From assembly GCA_030614945.1 (NCBI GenBank), contig JAUXAH010000079.1:1-7926 (forward strand): a stretch of 7,926 bases of DNA, in the 5' to 3' direction. The translations under genes and the position numbers were made by a program. Source of the DNA: Phycisphaerae bacterium (GTDB lineage Bacteria > Planctomycetota > Phycisphaerae > Sedimentisphaerales > SG8-4). Positions 1 through 4,289 of the stretch are shown here, one piece after another. The notes beneath the pieces are model-generated. The model was not told the origin of the DNA, searched no databases, and was given only the letters and a program-made list of their open reading frames with translations. Numbering within the stretch: the stretch's first letter is position 1; each line of letters begins with the position of its first letter.

Positions 1-135
1 AACCGGAAGCGGTCTTTTACATCCCCAAAGAAAGGCCCGGGCCAGGCTACGAAAAACGCCCTGCGGGATTTTGGGGATGGGATAATATGCTTTGGAGGTT
101 GCCGCCCCGGTCAATCGCGGCCCCACGCGGCTCTT

Positions 136-207
136 TCACCACGATATCCTCACTCGCGGTTTTTTGCCGCTCCCCTCAAGCTCCATCCCGAGCTCGTATT
201 TCCCCAT
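136..207 (-). CDS. Short ORF or 5' end of a frame-broken gene at the left edge
   Basis: An ATG sits 2 nt after the stop of the 143-aa gene, behind a perfect SD (GGAGGT) that lies inside that gene's last codons, so initiation here is well supported. The zero frame gives only 23 residues (MGKYELGMELEGSGKK, then PRVRISW) before TGA at 136-138. At codons 15-16 the sequence is six A (160-165). Moving to the -1 frame there, or adding one A, continues the protein for 37 more residues, through ASEDIVVKEPRG, to a TAG at 47-49. It could therefore be a genuine 23-aa peptide, a 53-aa protein made by -1 frameshifting, or a gene broken by a sequencing or real indel. The other two minus frames are also open towards the window edge, so the true continuation is unclear. 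No family is recognised. Confidence 0.45.
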   Translation of the reverse strand: MGKYELGMELEGSGKKPRVRISW

Positions 208-209
208 TT

Positions 210-641
210 TTAACCTCCTTTTTTTATCCCCTTCTTTAGCGCTTTCAAGGCGTCGAAAAGTGGGCTCCTGATTGCCCCGCCCCTTCTCCGGTAGAGGGTT
301 CTCCTGAGTTCGCCCAATTCCCGCGCCTCGTCTGAGTTTAGTCCTTTATCCAGCACTTCCTTAACGAAGTCCGGAACCTCTCTTTTGGTCCTTTCCATCA
401 CCTTACCCGTGACCCATAGGTAAATCTGCCCTCTGTCGTGGCTTATCGGGTGGGTTAGGCATTCCGTATAGAGATAGACGCACACCTCAGCAAGACCCAC
501 CATCTCATCGTTGCCCTTGTCCATCACCCCTAAAAATCCCTCCACCATGCGCTCCGATTCAACCACCTTTAGCAGCCAATCGGGAATCGTCTCGGCCCAT
601 CCAATATTAGCGACGACCAATCTATTTTTGTCGCGACTCAA
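210..641 (-). CDS. Hypothetical helical protein, 143 aa
   Basis: The product is not recognised. It is predicted mostly alpha-helical and soluble, without signal peptide, membrane segment or Cys motif. The middle part (about residues 49-80: LAEVCVYLYTECL, then DRGQIYLWVTGKVM) looks like a packed helical core. The C-terminal 35 residues are very basic (RRTLYRRRGG, then ALKALKKGIKKGG), which would suit nucleic-acid contact, but this is inference. The start is TTG; it is chosen because AGGGGGTG lies 7 nt upstream and overlaps the stop region of the 57-aa gene before it, and no ATG is available in frame. Its last two codons (GGA GGT) also form the SD of the next gene, so the two are probably translationally coupled. 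It is a late member of the leftward operon. Confidence 0.75.
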   Translation of the reverse strand: MSRDKNRLVVANIGWAETIPDWLLKVVESERMVEGFLGVMDKGNDEMVGLAEVCVYLYTECLTHPISHDRGQIYLWVTGKVMERTKREVPDFVKEVLDKGLNSDEARELGELRRTLYRRRGGAIRSPLFDALKALKKGIKKGG

Positions 642-655
642 CTTTATGCACCCCC

Positions 656-829
656 TTACTTTTTTTCCATCTCTTTTGAAACGGTGTGCAAACGCCCGAT
701 CGCCTCATCGACAAGATGTGCTAGGTTGTGCTCTTTCGTGGCCTTGAGCCTCTTGGACAGCACCTCAAGCCTCGATGTCGCATTCCAGTACAGATCGGCG
801 TTGCTCTCCTCTTGATACGGAACTTCCAT
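656..829 (-). CDS. Small charged helical protein, 57 aa
   Basis: This short gene reads MEVPYQEESNADLYWNATS, followed by an amphipathic, Lys/Glu-rich segment ending EMEKK. It is predicted as one or two helices, with no motif that names a function. The ATG follows a G-run (GGGGGGG) about 7 nt upstream that can serve as the SD, and the gene fills the space between the DUF6876 gene (49 nt upstream) and the 143-aa gene (14 nt downstream) on the same strand. The 50 bp that include its RBS and start codon resemble the region around 1713-1768 upstream of a 16-aa ORF, so both starts may descend from one duplicated intergenic segment. It is judged real from its SD, its operon position and its plausible composition. 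Confidence 0.7.
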   Translation of the reverse strand: MEVPYQEESNADLYWNATSRLEVLSKRLKATKEHNLAHLVDEAIGRLHTVSKEMEKK

Positions 830-844
830 TTTTTACCCCCCCAT

Positions 845-877
845 TTTTCGGGTTCATAGCCCCTATCGCTCGATTTT
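845..877. repeat. 33-bp imperfect intergenic repeat, copy A
   Basis: 30 of 33 bases match copy B at 1736-1768 in the same orientation. This copy lies just after the stop of the DUF6876 gene and before the 57-aa gene. Read on the minus strand in another frame, it holds a remnant of the IER tail of the 52-aa gene at 1745-1903, with CAG changed to TAG. Similarity also resumes around the next start codon (GTAAAAAATGG). Confidence 0.8.
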
Positions 878-878
878 T

Positions 879-1265
879 TCAATACTCCGACGGCAGGAAT
901 AAAACGCCGTTCTGGAAGTAAAGTTTAATCTCGCCCTTTGGAAAATCTGTATAAGGGATTTTCTGGCTGACCATCAGCGGTTTATCCGTGTCCTCCACCA
1001 TCTCCAAAACCGCCATCGGCTCGTTTTTGTTTTTACCGAGTTCTGACCTCAAGACTTTTAGCGTCCAAACCTGAAAGGGCAAAGCTCTTATTTTCCGCTC
1101 GCACTGGTAGGAGAAAACCGCATCTATGAGCCAATACGCCCCCGCTCTGTCCGCCAGGTGCTTAACCCCGTCGGTGAATTTTCCGCCTGTGAAGTGTCGG
1201 TGATATTGCAGTGTTCCGCAAAAGCCGTTTAGCTCTCCTTTCAGCTCCTCAATAGTTAAAGCCAT
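879..1265 (-). CDS. DUF6876 family protein, 128 aa
   Basis: The protein matches the pattern of the DUF6876 family, which I know as small proteins of unknown function mainly from bacteria and phages. Matching elements are an N-terminal helix (LTIEELKGELNGF), a Tyr-His-Arg segment (residues 21-23), TDGVKHLADRAGAYWLIDA (31-49), an FQVW stretch (64-67) and the C-terminal YTDFP...IKLYFQNGVLFLPSEY (105-128). Its length is normal for the family and it appears complete. The ATG has a strong SD (GGGAGGT) 6 nt upstream, located after the 40-aa ORF. The stop codon is followed at once by repeat copy A. The biochemical role is unknown. Family assignment is from memory of the motif pattern and is fairly firm. 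Confidence 0.85.
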   Translation of the reverse strand: MALTIEELKGELNGFCGTLQYHRHFTGGKFTDGVKHLADRAGAYWLIDAVFSYQCERKIRALPFQVWTLKVLRSELGKNKNEPMAVLEMVEDTDKPLMVSQKIPYTDFPKGEIKLYFQNGVLFLPSEY

Positions 1266-1291
1266 TTTTTAACCTCCCTCTTTTTTAATTC

Positions 1292-1414
1292 CTATTTTTT
1301 CGGCGCCCTGACGTACTTTTTATACGCCTGCTTTAGGGTGCCCTCGAATTCCCACTTTGCCAACTCGAACGCTTTGTATCGGTTGACTTGATCCTCATCG
1401 CTTAACCTTCCCAA
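1292..1414 (-). CDS. Small basic helical ORF, 40 aa, after the zinc-ribbon gene
   Basis: This ORF lies in the gap between the zinc-ribbon gene and the DUF6876 gene. From a TTG it reads MGRLSDEDQVNRYKAFELAK, then a helical Lys/Tyr-rich end KKYVRAPKK. Its composition is convincingly protein-like. No SD precedes the TTG, which is only 6 nt after the TAA of the zinc-ribbon gene, and the two ORFs share one reading frame, separated by that single TAA and two codons. It may be translated by reinitiation, by stop readthrough as a C-terminal extension of the zinc-ribbon protein, or be the relic of a gene split by a nonsense mutation. No family is recognised. The reading frame is likelier to be real than the exact start. 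Confidence 0.55.
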   Translation of the reverse strand: MGRLSDEDQVNRYKAFELAKWEFEGTLKQAYKKYVRAPKK

Positions 1415-1420
1415 AAACGG

Positions 1421-1663
1421 TTAGGGTAACACCGCACCGCACTTCGGGCAGAAGTCCAGCCCACGCAGGTAGCGTTTGCCGCACTTCGGGCATTTGCCAG
1501 CCCCACCCACGAGCTTGCGCTTCGGGATCGTCAGCCCGACCGCGGATGAGGCATAGCCCTTGCTCTTGAGCCAGTCCCCCACATCGTCTGAGAAGTTGGC
1601 CTGTTCGCCCTGGACGTAGTCGTGCCGGTTGTAGGTAAATGGTTTCAGGACTGTGAGCTTCAT
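1421..1663 (-). CDS. Small protein with C-terminal zinc ribbon, 80 aa
   Basis: The C-terminal half holds a classical rubredoxin-type zinc knuckle pair: C58-P-K-C61-G, a 10-residue linker, then C72-P-K-C75-G. This should bind one zinc ion and is typical of nucleic-acid or protein-contact modules. The N-terminal 40 residues (MKLTVLKPFTYNRHDYVQGE, then a helix DVGDWLKSKGYA) resemble the small beta-rich phage proteins with a Y...G...L..KGYA pattern, but that resemblance is weak. The ATG has an excellent SD (GGGGAGGTG, 6 nt away) that is coded by the end of the preceding 16-aa ORF. About 80% of third codon positions are G or C, unlike the AT-rich gene just upstream. The function is unknown; metal binding is a confident prediction. 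Confidence 0.8.
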   Translation of the reverse strand: MKLTVLKPFTYNRHDYVQGEQANFSDDVGDWLKSKGYASSAVGLTIPKRKLVGGAGKCPKCGKRYLRGLDFCPKCGAVLP

Positions 1664-1666
1664 GCT

Positions 1667-1717
1667 TTACACCTCCCCTAGAATCCGCCCTTCGAGCCAT
1701 TCCCTTCCTACTACCAT
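1667..1717 (-). CDS. 16-aa mini-ORF coupled to the zinc-ribbon gene
   Basis: It reads MVVGREWLEGRILGEV and stops 3 nt before the zinc-ribbon ATG. Its own start has GGAAG 7 nt upstream, and its last codons GGG GAG GTG are the SD of the next gene. Its start region resembles that of the 57-aa gene (both ATGG[AT]AGT after an A-run), so it may be a truncated duplicate. Its job may simply be translational coupling. It is too short to be sure that it is a gene. Confidence 0.4.
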   Translation of the reverse strand: MVVGREWLEGRILGEV

Positions 1718-1735
1718 TTTTTTACTTCCTTTCGG

Positions 1736-1768
1736 TTTTCGGGATCATCGCCCCTGTCGCTCGATTTT
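1736..1768. repeat. 33-bp imperfect intergenic repeat, copy B
   Basis: This is the partner of copy A at 845-877, with 3 mismatches. This copy spans the last codons and TGA of the 52-aa gene and the start of the following spacer. On the minus strand it encodes the IERQGR end of that protein. Confidence 0.8.
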
Positions 1769-1903
1769 CATAATTCCTAATTCATTTGTTTTTGGCGGGT
1801 GTATCCTCATCCTGCCATCATCTTCACAAATTGGTTTTCCTTCTAACAGTTCTTTCAAAGACATCTCAGTTAGATAAATTTCTTCTTCTGCTACCTTTCC
1901 CAT
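1745..1903 (-). CDS. Small acidic protein, 52 aa, AT-rich gene
   Basis: The ATG follows the TAA of the MCM-like gene directly. It has the best SD in the window (AAGGAGGTG, 6 nt away), formed by the last codons of that gene, so expression is almost certainly coupled. The protein starts MGKVAEEEIYLTEMSLKELL, continues through CEDDGRMRIHPPKTNE and ends IERQGR. It is acidic and helical at the N-terminus with a short extended C-terminal part. No family is recognised. Only about 17 of 52 codons end in G or C, against about 80% in the zinc-ribbon gene next to it. With the repeat at its 3' end, this suggests that the gene arrived separately, as an exchanged cassette. Confidence 0.75.
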   Translation of the reverse strand: MGKVAEEEIYLTEMSLKELLEGKPICEDDGRMRIHPPKTNELGIMKIERQGR

Positions 1904-2545
1904 TTATTGCACCTCCTTTTTTTTCACGTCAGCACCCGACCCCTCAGGACCCTCGGCTAACTCGTGGCCGCTGGATCCCCCGGGGCCGAGCACATGACCC
2001 TCGAGGTGATTCGCCTCAAGAACGAAATCGTAGAACTCCTTGTCCCCGACCGCCCCCAGAGCACCCGTAAGTATTAGTTGGTCCCCGAGTTTTGCTTTCC
2101 CCACCAAGTCACGCCTAAGCACCACGGCCAGAAAATCGTCTAGCCGCACCTCCTGGTAGTCCTCGAACTCCTCCATATCGGCCTCGTCCCCGATCCGCAC
2201 CAACCTAGGGTTAAGCACATACGTTACGACCCCCGAAACTTGAATGAATTTGTCAACGTGCACAGCTCGAACATCTCTGGCCTTCAGCGTCTTATCGAGG
2301 CCACGGACCCTCAAGCACATTCCAGGCCATTTCACGATTTGCTCCAGTTCGTGATTTGCCTCGCCCAAAAAATTGGTGGATCCATCGATCAGGCTTTTGG
2401 CGAGCTCCATGTTGAATTCCAAGATGCTGTCGAAATCCACAACGAGTGACTTTTCCCCCCGGCCACACACTCGGCGCAATTGCTTGAATATCTCTCGCTG
2501 GTGCAGGAACTCGCTCAGTCCCCACTTCTTCTTTTCACGTTCCAC
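1904..2545 (-). CDS. Stand-alone MCM N-terminal domain (OB-fold) protein, 213 aa
   Basis: The sequence follows the N-terminal region of archaeal/eukaryotic MCM helicases. Residues about 34-72 match the helical A subdomain (LVVDFDSILEFNMELAKSL, then LGEANHELE). Residues 78-110 match the OB-fold entry (LRVRGL, ARDVRAVHVDKF, IQVSGVVTYV), and 129-162 match its second half (DYQEVRL, AVVLRRDLVG, GDQLILTGAL), closing with LEANHLE at 176-182. Full MCMs are about 600-700 aa. Here the zinc-finger insertion between the OB strands is reduced to some 15 residues without Cys pairs, and the AAA+ ATPase domain is absent: after residue 183 there is only a Gly/Glu-rich tail. It therefore cannot be a helicase. 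It may bind DNA or host MCM as an accessory, loader or inhibitor (inference). The start is GTG with SD GAGGTGG 5 nt upstream. Confidence 0.8.
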   Translation of the reverse strand: MEREKKKWGLSEFLHQREIFKQLRRVCGRGEKSLVVDFDSILEFNMELAKSLIDGSTNFLGEANHELEQIVKWPGMCLRVRGLDKTLKARDVRAVHVDKFIQVSGVVTYVLNPRLVRIGDEADMEEFEDYQEVRLDDFLAVVLRRDLVGKAKLGDQLILTGALGAVGDKEFYDFVLEANHLEGHVLGPGGSSGHELAEGPEGSGADVKKKEVQ

Positions 2546-2557
2546 CTAAACCACCTC
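2543..2557 (-). promoter_or_regulatory. Start-deciding RBS of the MCM-like gene
   Basis: GAGGTGG lies 5 nt before the GTG start, giving GAGGTGGTTTAGGTG. The same 15-base block, with one change (GAGGTGGTTTGGGTG), is found at 3035-3049 before the first gene of the operon, so both genes use the same initiation signal. Confidence 0.75.
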
Positions 2558-2569
2558 GTAGTTTCCGCT

Positions 2570-3037
2570 CTAGTGCGCCTCGATCTCATACCACAAAATC
2601 GTGGTTCCCTTTACCTTGTTGTCCCTTATTCTCCCGTTCCTGCTCTTTTGTAGGTACTCCATCCCGGCATCTTTGTAGTATCTCTTCCTCCGCCAAAACA
2701 TAATGTTGGTGTCCGTCATCATGTCTAGCTCCTGCTGCTTCTCGTCCCTCGGCGCGTTTGCTATAATTTCTCTCTCGACATCGGTTAGCTCCCGTTCCCC
2801 GGCATCGAATATCCTTATCGTCCTCCCATCGAATTCCATCAGGGTAGCCTTTGGGTAGTCCAAAAAATGTCTGCCATTACCATCGAATCTATCCGGCTCG
2901 TCCACTTTCATCCAAACGCCGTTGCTCTGTGTTTGAACGATCTCTCTCCCTTTGTTAACCGGCTGCCCGTATCTCTCCTTCAACTGTAGCCTCGTTCCAA
3001 CCGTTAATGTCCTTTTCAAGTCCGCTAATGTCTTCAC
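2570..3037 (-). CDS. Hypothetical protein, 155 aa, first gene of the leftward operon
   Basis: The product is not recognised. It begins MKTLADLKRTLTVGTRLQLK. The centre is rich in beta-strands and aromatic residues (SNGVWMKV, FLDYPKATLMEFDGRTIRIF), in the style of small phage proteins with a WLDFPKA-type motif, followed by a helical acidic part (ELTDVEREIIANAP) and a basic, aromatic C-terminus (FWRRKRYYKDAGMEYL, then TTILWYEIEAH). No Cys, signal or membrane segment is present. The GTG at 3035-3037 is preferred to a GTG three codons upstream, because the upstream one lies inside the SD GAGGTGG and the chosen one keeps the same 5-nt spacing as the next gene. It is the promoter-proximal gene of the left operon, so it is probably well expressed, and it precedes the MCM-like gene by 24 nt. 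Confidence 0.75.
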   Translation of the reverse strand: MKTLADLKRTLTVGTRLQLKERYGQPVNKGREIVQTQSNGVWMKVDEPDRFDGNGRHFLDYPKATLMEFDGRTIRIFDAGERELTDVEREIIANAPRDEKQQELDMMTDTNIMFWRRKRYYKDAGMEYLQKSRNGRIRDNKVKGTTILWYEIEAH

Positions 3038-3049
3038 CCAAACCACCTC
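3035..3049 (-). promoter_or_regulatory. Start-deciding RBS of the first left-operon gene
   Basis: SD GAGGTGG is followed by TTTGG and the GTG start. The block is nearly identical to the one at 2543-2557 and argues against the GTG at 3044-3046 as the initiation codon. Confidence 0.7.
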
Positions 3050-3070
3050 ATTTTTTTTTTCTAAATATTA

Positions 3071-3105
3071 ATTTACCGTAATATTATTTATATTTTTCGG
3101 TAAAT
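3071..3105. promoter_or_regulatory. Inverted repeat framing the TATA box (probable operator)
   Basis: ATTTACCG (3071-3078) and its exact complement CGGTAAAT (3098-3105) are separated by 19 bp that contain the TATA element of the left operon. Half-sites are 27 bp apart centre to centre, which would let a dimeric or cooperative repressor block TBP/TFB access. The winged-helix protein at 3214-3498 is the nearest candidate ligand (inference). Confidence 0.6.
3084..3097 (-). promoter_or_regulatory. Archaeal TATA element for the left operon
   Basis: On the minus strand the sequence is AAAAATATAAATAA, a good archaeal TATA box preceded by a CGAAA BRE-like stretch. Transcription would begin near 3064, giving a leader of about 27 nt that includes the SD at 3043-3049. 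This drives the genes from 3037 leftward. Confidence 0.6.
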
Positions 3106-3122
3106 AGCAATTTAGTTAAATA

Positions 3123-3146
3123 AAAGGTGTTACTAGTATAGCCTTT
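3123..3146. promoter_or_regulatory. Imperfect 24-bp palindrome, possible operator
   Basis: AAAGG and CCTTT form the ends and TACTAGTA forms the perfect centre, with three mismatched pairs between. It lies upstream of the left operon's TATA box, in the AT-rich block. A symmetric protein-binding site is likely; whether it activates, represses or marks an origin is not visible. Confidence 0.45.
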
Positions 3147-3162
3147 AATAAAATTTTTTTTG

Positions 3163-3198
3163 AAAAAAATTAAAAAAAATAAAATGAAAAAATAAAAA
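3163..3198 (-). terminator. Oligo-T terminator of the four-gene operon
   Basis: On the minus strand, just after the stop of the winged-helix gene at 3214, there are five T-runs of 5, 6, 4, 8 and 7 bases in 36 bp. Such T-tracts without a hairpin are the usual archaeal intrinsic terminator. The same A/T-tracts, with an additional T8 at 3154-3161, are spaced 7-10 bp apart and could bend the DNA. Confidence 0.65.
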
Positions 3199-3213
3199 TG
3201 TACCCAATAAGGG

Positions 3214-3498
3214 TCATCGGGAGAGCCAGACGATCCTTTCTCTGCCCCGTTCTGAGGTTCTATACACGTAAGGTCTTTTCCCCTCTCGCGGGGTAAACTC
3301 GCTCCTCGTTACATTTAGAAGCCCTTGTCGCGTTAGCCGATGTAGGTGGCTTCTTGCCGTTCTCTCAGCGATGCCCACCCTCGCCGCCAGGGAGGCAGAG
3401 GTTATCTCTTCCCCCTCTAGCATCCGCAGGATTTGGAGTTTGCGCTCGTTGAACCTTGGCCTCATCTTCTTTTTTCTAACGCTTAACCTAGCTTTCAC
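3214..3498 (-). CDS. Winged-helix DNA-binding regulator, 94 aa
   Basis: A basic N-terminus (KKKMRPRFNERK) leads into a winged helix. Helix 1 is RKLQILRMLEG (residues 19-29), the helix-turn-helix is TSASLAARVGIAERTARSHL (33-52), and helix 3 continues to LHRLTRQGLL (52-61). The beta-wing holds EGKRPYVYRTSE (72-83). This is the general fold of MarR/ArsR-like archaeal repressors; the exact family cannot be named. It has no sensor domain or Cys. The start is GTG. The upstream stop TGA lies inside its SD (TGAGGTGGGG), so translation is coupled to the 259-aa gene. It is last in its operon and adjacent to the regulatory block at 3038-3213, which makes it the natural candidate repressor of the left operon (inference). 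Confidence 0.8.
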   Translation of the reverse strand: MKARLSVRKKKMRPRFNERKLQILRMLEGEEITSASLAARVGIAERTARSHLHRLTRQGLLNVTRSEFTPREGKRPYVYRTSERGRERIVWLSR

Positions 3499-3509
3499 CT
3501 ATCCCCACC

Positions 3510-4289
3510 TCACTCCCCTTCCTCACGTATTTTTATTCCACGTTCCTTCAAAAATCCGCGTGCTTCTTCTGGTGAGCTGAAAGAACGGGCCCCACCTTGC
3601 CCCTCACCCTCCCCGCGCTTTTGGGGTCGATGCTCAAACAGCTCTCGCTCATGTTGGTCGAGCCACTCCCCTATCTCCGGGCTGTAGGCTAGGATGAGGT
3701 TCCCCTGGCTGATGAAGTCCTGGGCCGCGGAAGCGAGCCACGTGGTGGCCTTCTCCTTGCGTGCTGTCACATCCGCAGTGGATGCGTGCACTTTCCCTGA
3801 GAAGATGATGAGCTTCGTGAACTGGCGGTGGATCCCCTTCACCCGCTCGTCCTCGGCCTTAAACATCGGCTCTAGGTCCTCGACCGCGTTAAGGATTCCC
3901 TGTAACACGTTTGCGTGGAGTCCGTCCCGGTGCTGCATGAAGCTCACCAGTTCCCTGCCGAACTTTCGCATGAGGCTCTTCAAAATCATTTTCGGATTGC
4001 CCTTCAGCCCACCGCGCATAGCCTCGACGAGTTCAAGCGTGTACCGTGTGAGTTTCCGTCTCTTTCCTTGGGTGCTTATCGGTTGCCTGAGAACGGCCCT
4101 AATCCGCTTTATCTTCGGGAGGATATCCTCTGGGTCCAAAGCCAATGTGATGCACTGCTCCCGCACGCACGACTCGAGGTCGTCTAGTGCGCTAGCAGCG
4201 TCTAAGGCACGATCGTTGAAAGCGAAATCGAAGTAGCGCTTCCACGCTGAATCAGCCTTTTCAAATCCTAAAAAAACAGGGGGCATCAT
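3510..4289 (-). CDS. Hypothetical helical protein, 259 aa
   Basis: The product is not recognised. It is predicted almost wholly alpha-helical. Residues 11-45 and 56-68 are amphipathic helices. A basic stretch lies at residues 74-82 (QGKRRKLTR). Residues 83-170 form further long helices, including SLMRKFGRELVSFM. A Gly/Glu/Arg-rich linker at about 223-235 leads to a short C-terminal helix (SSPEEARGFLKERGIKI). No Cys pairs, NTPase motif, signal or membrane segment is seen. The first ATG overlaps the previous gene's TGA (ATGA), with a second ATG directly after; the first is taken because of the overlap. Its tight link with a coiled-coil protein suggests that the two products act together (inference). 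What they do is not visible. Confidence 0.75.
   Translation of the reverse strand: MMPPVFLGFEKADSAWKRYFDFAFNDRALDAASALDDLESCVREQCITLALDPEDILPKIKRIRAVLRQPISTQGKRRKLTRYTLELVEAMRGGLKGNPKMILKSLMRKFGRELVSFMQHRDGLHANVLQGILNAVEDLEPMFKAEDERVKGIHRQFTKLIIFSGKVHASTADVTARKEKATTWLASAAQDFISQGNLILAYSPEIGEWLDQHERELFEHRPQKRGEGEGQGGARSFSSPEEARGFLKERGIKIREEGE

Noticed and set aside
1..240. Open plus-strand frame without start at the left edge, Trp- and Pro-rich (contains EAVFYIPKERPGPGY)
   Set aside because: It looks partly protein-like but has no visible start, overlaps the well-supported minus-strand start at 207 and the end of the 143-aa gene, and its last 40 codons are antisense low-complexity. Upstream sequence would be needed.
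1395..1700. 101-aa minus-strand ORF over the zinc-ribbon gene
   Set aside because: It is a shadow in another frame of a gene with a clear zinc ribbon and SD; its Arg/Gly-rich composition is typical of a GC-rich antiphase frame.
3071..3105. Inverted repeat as a transcription terminator hairpin
   Set aside because: The arms are only 8 bp with a 19-bp loop, and it lies upstream of a promoter rather than after a gene; the T-rich tract at 3163-3198 already explains termination.
3694..4236. 180-aa plus-strand ORF
   Set aside because: It lies wholly antisense to the 259-aa gene, which has operon overlaps; the product is Ser-rich, without SD or promoter.
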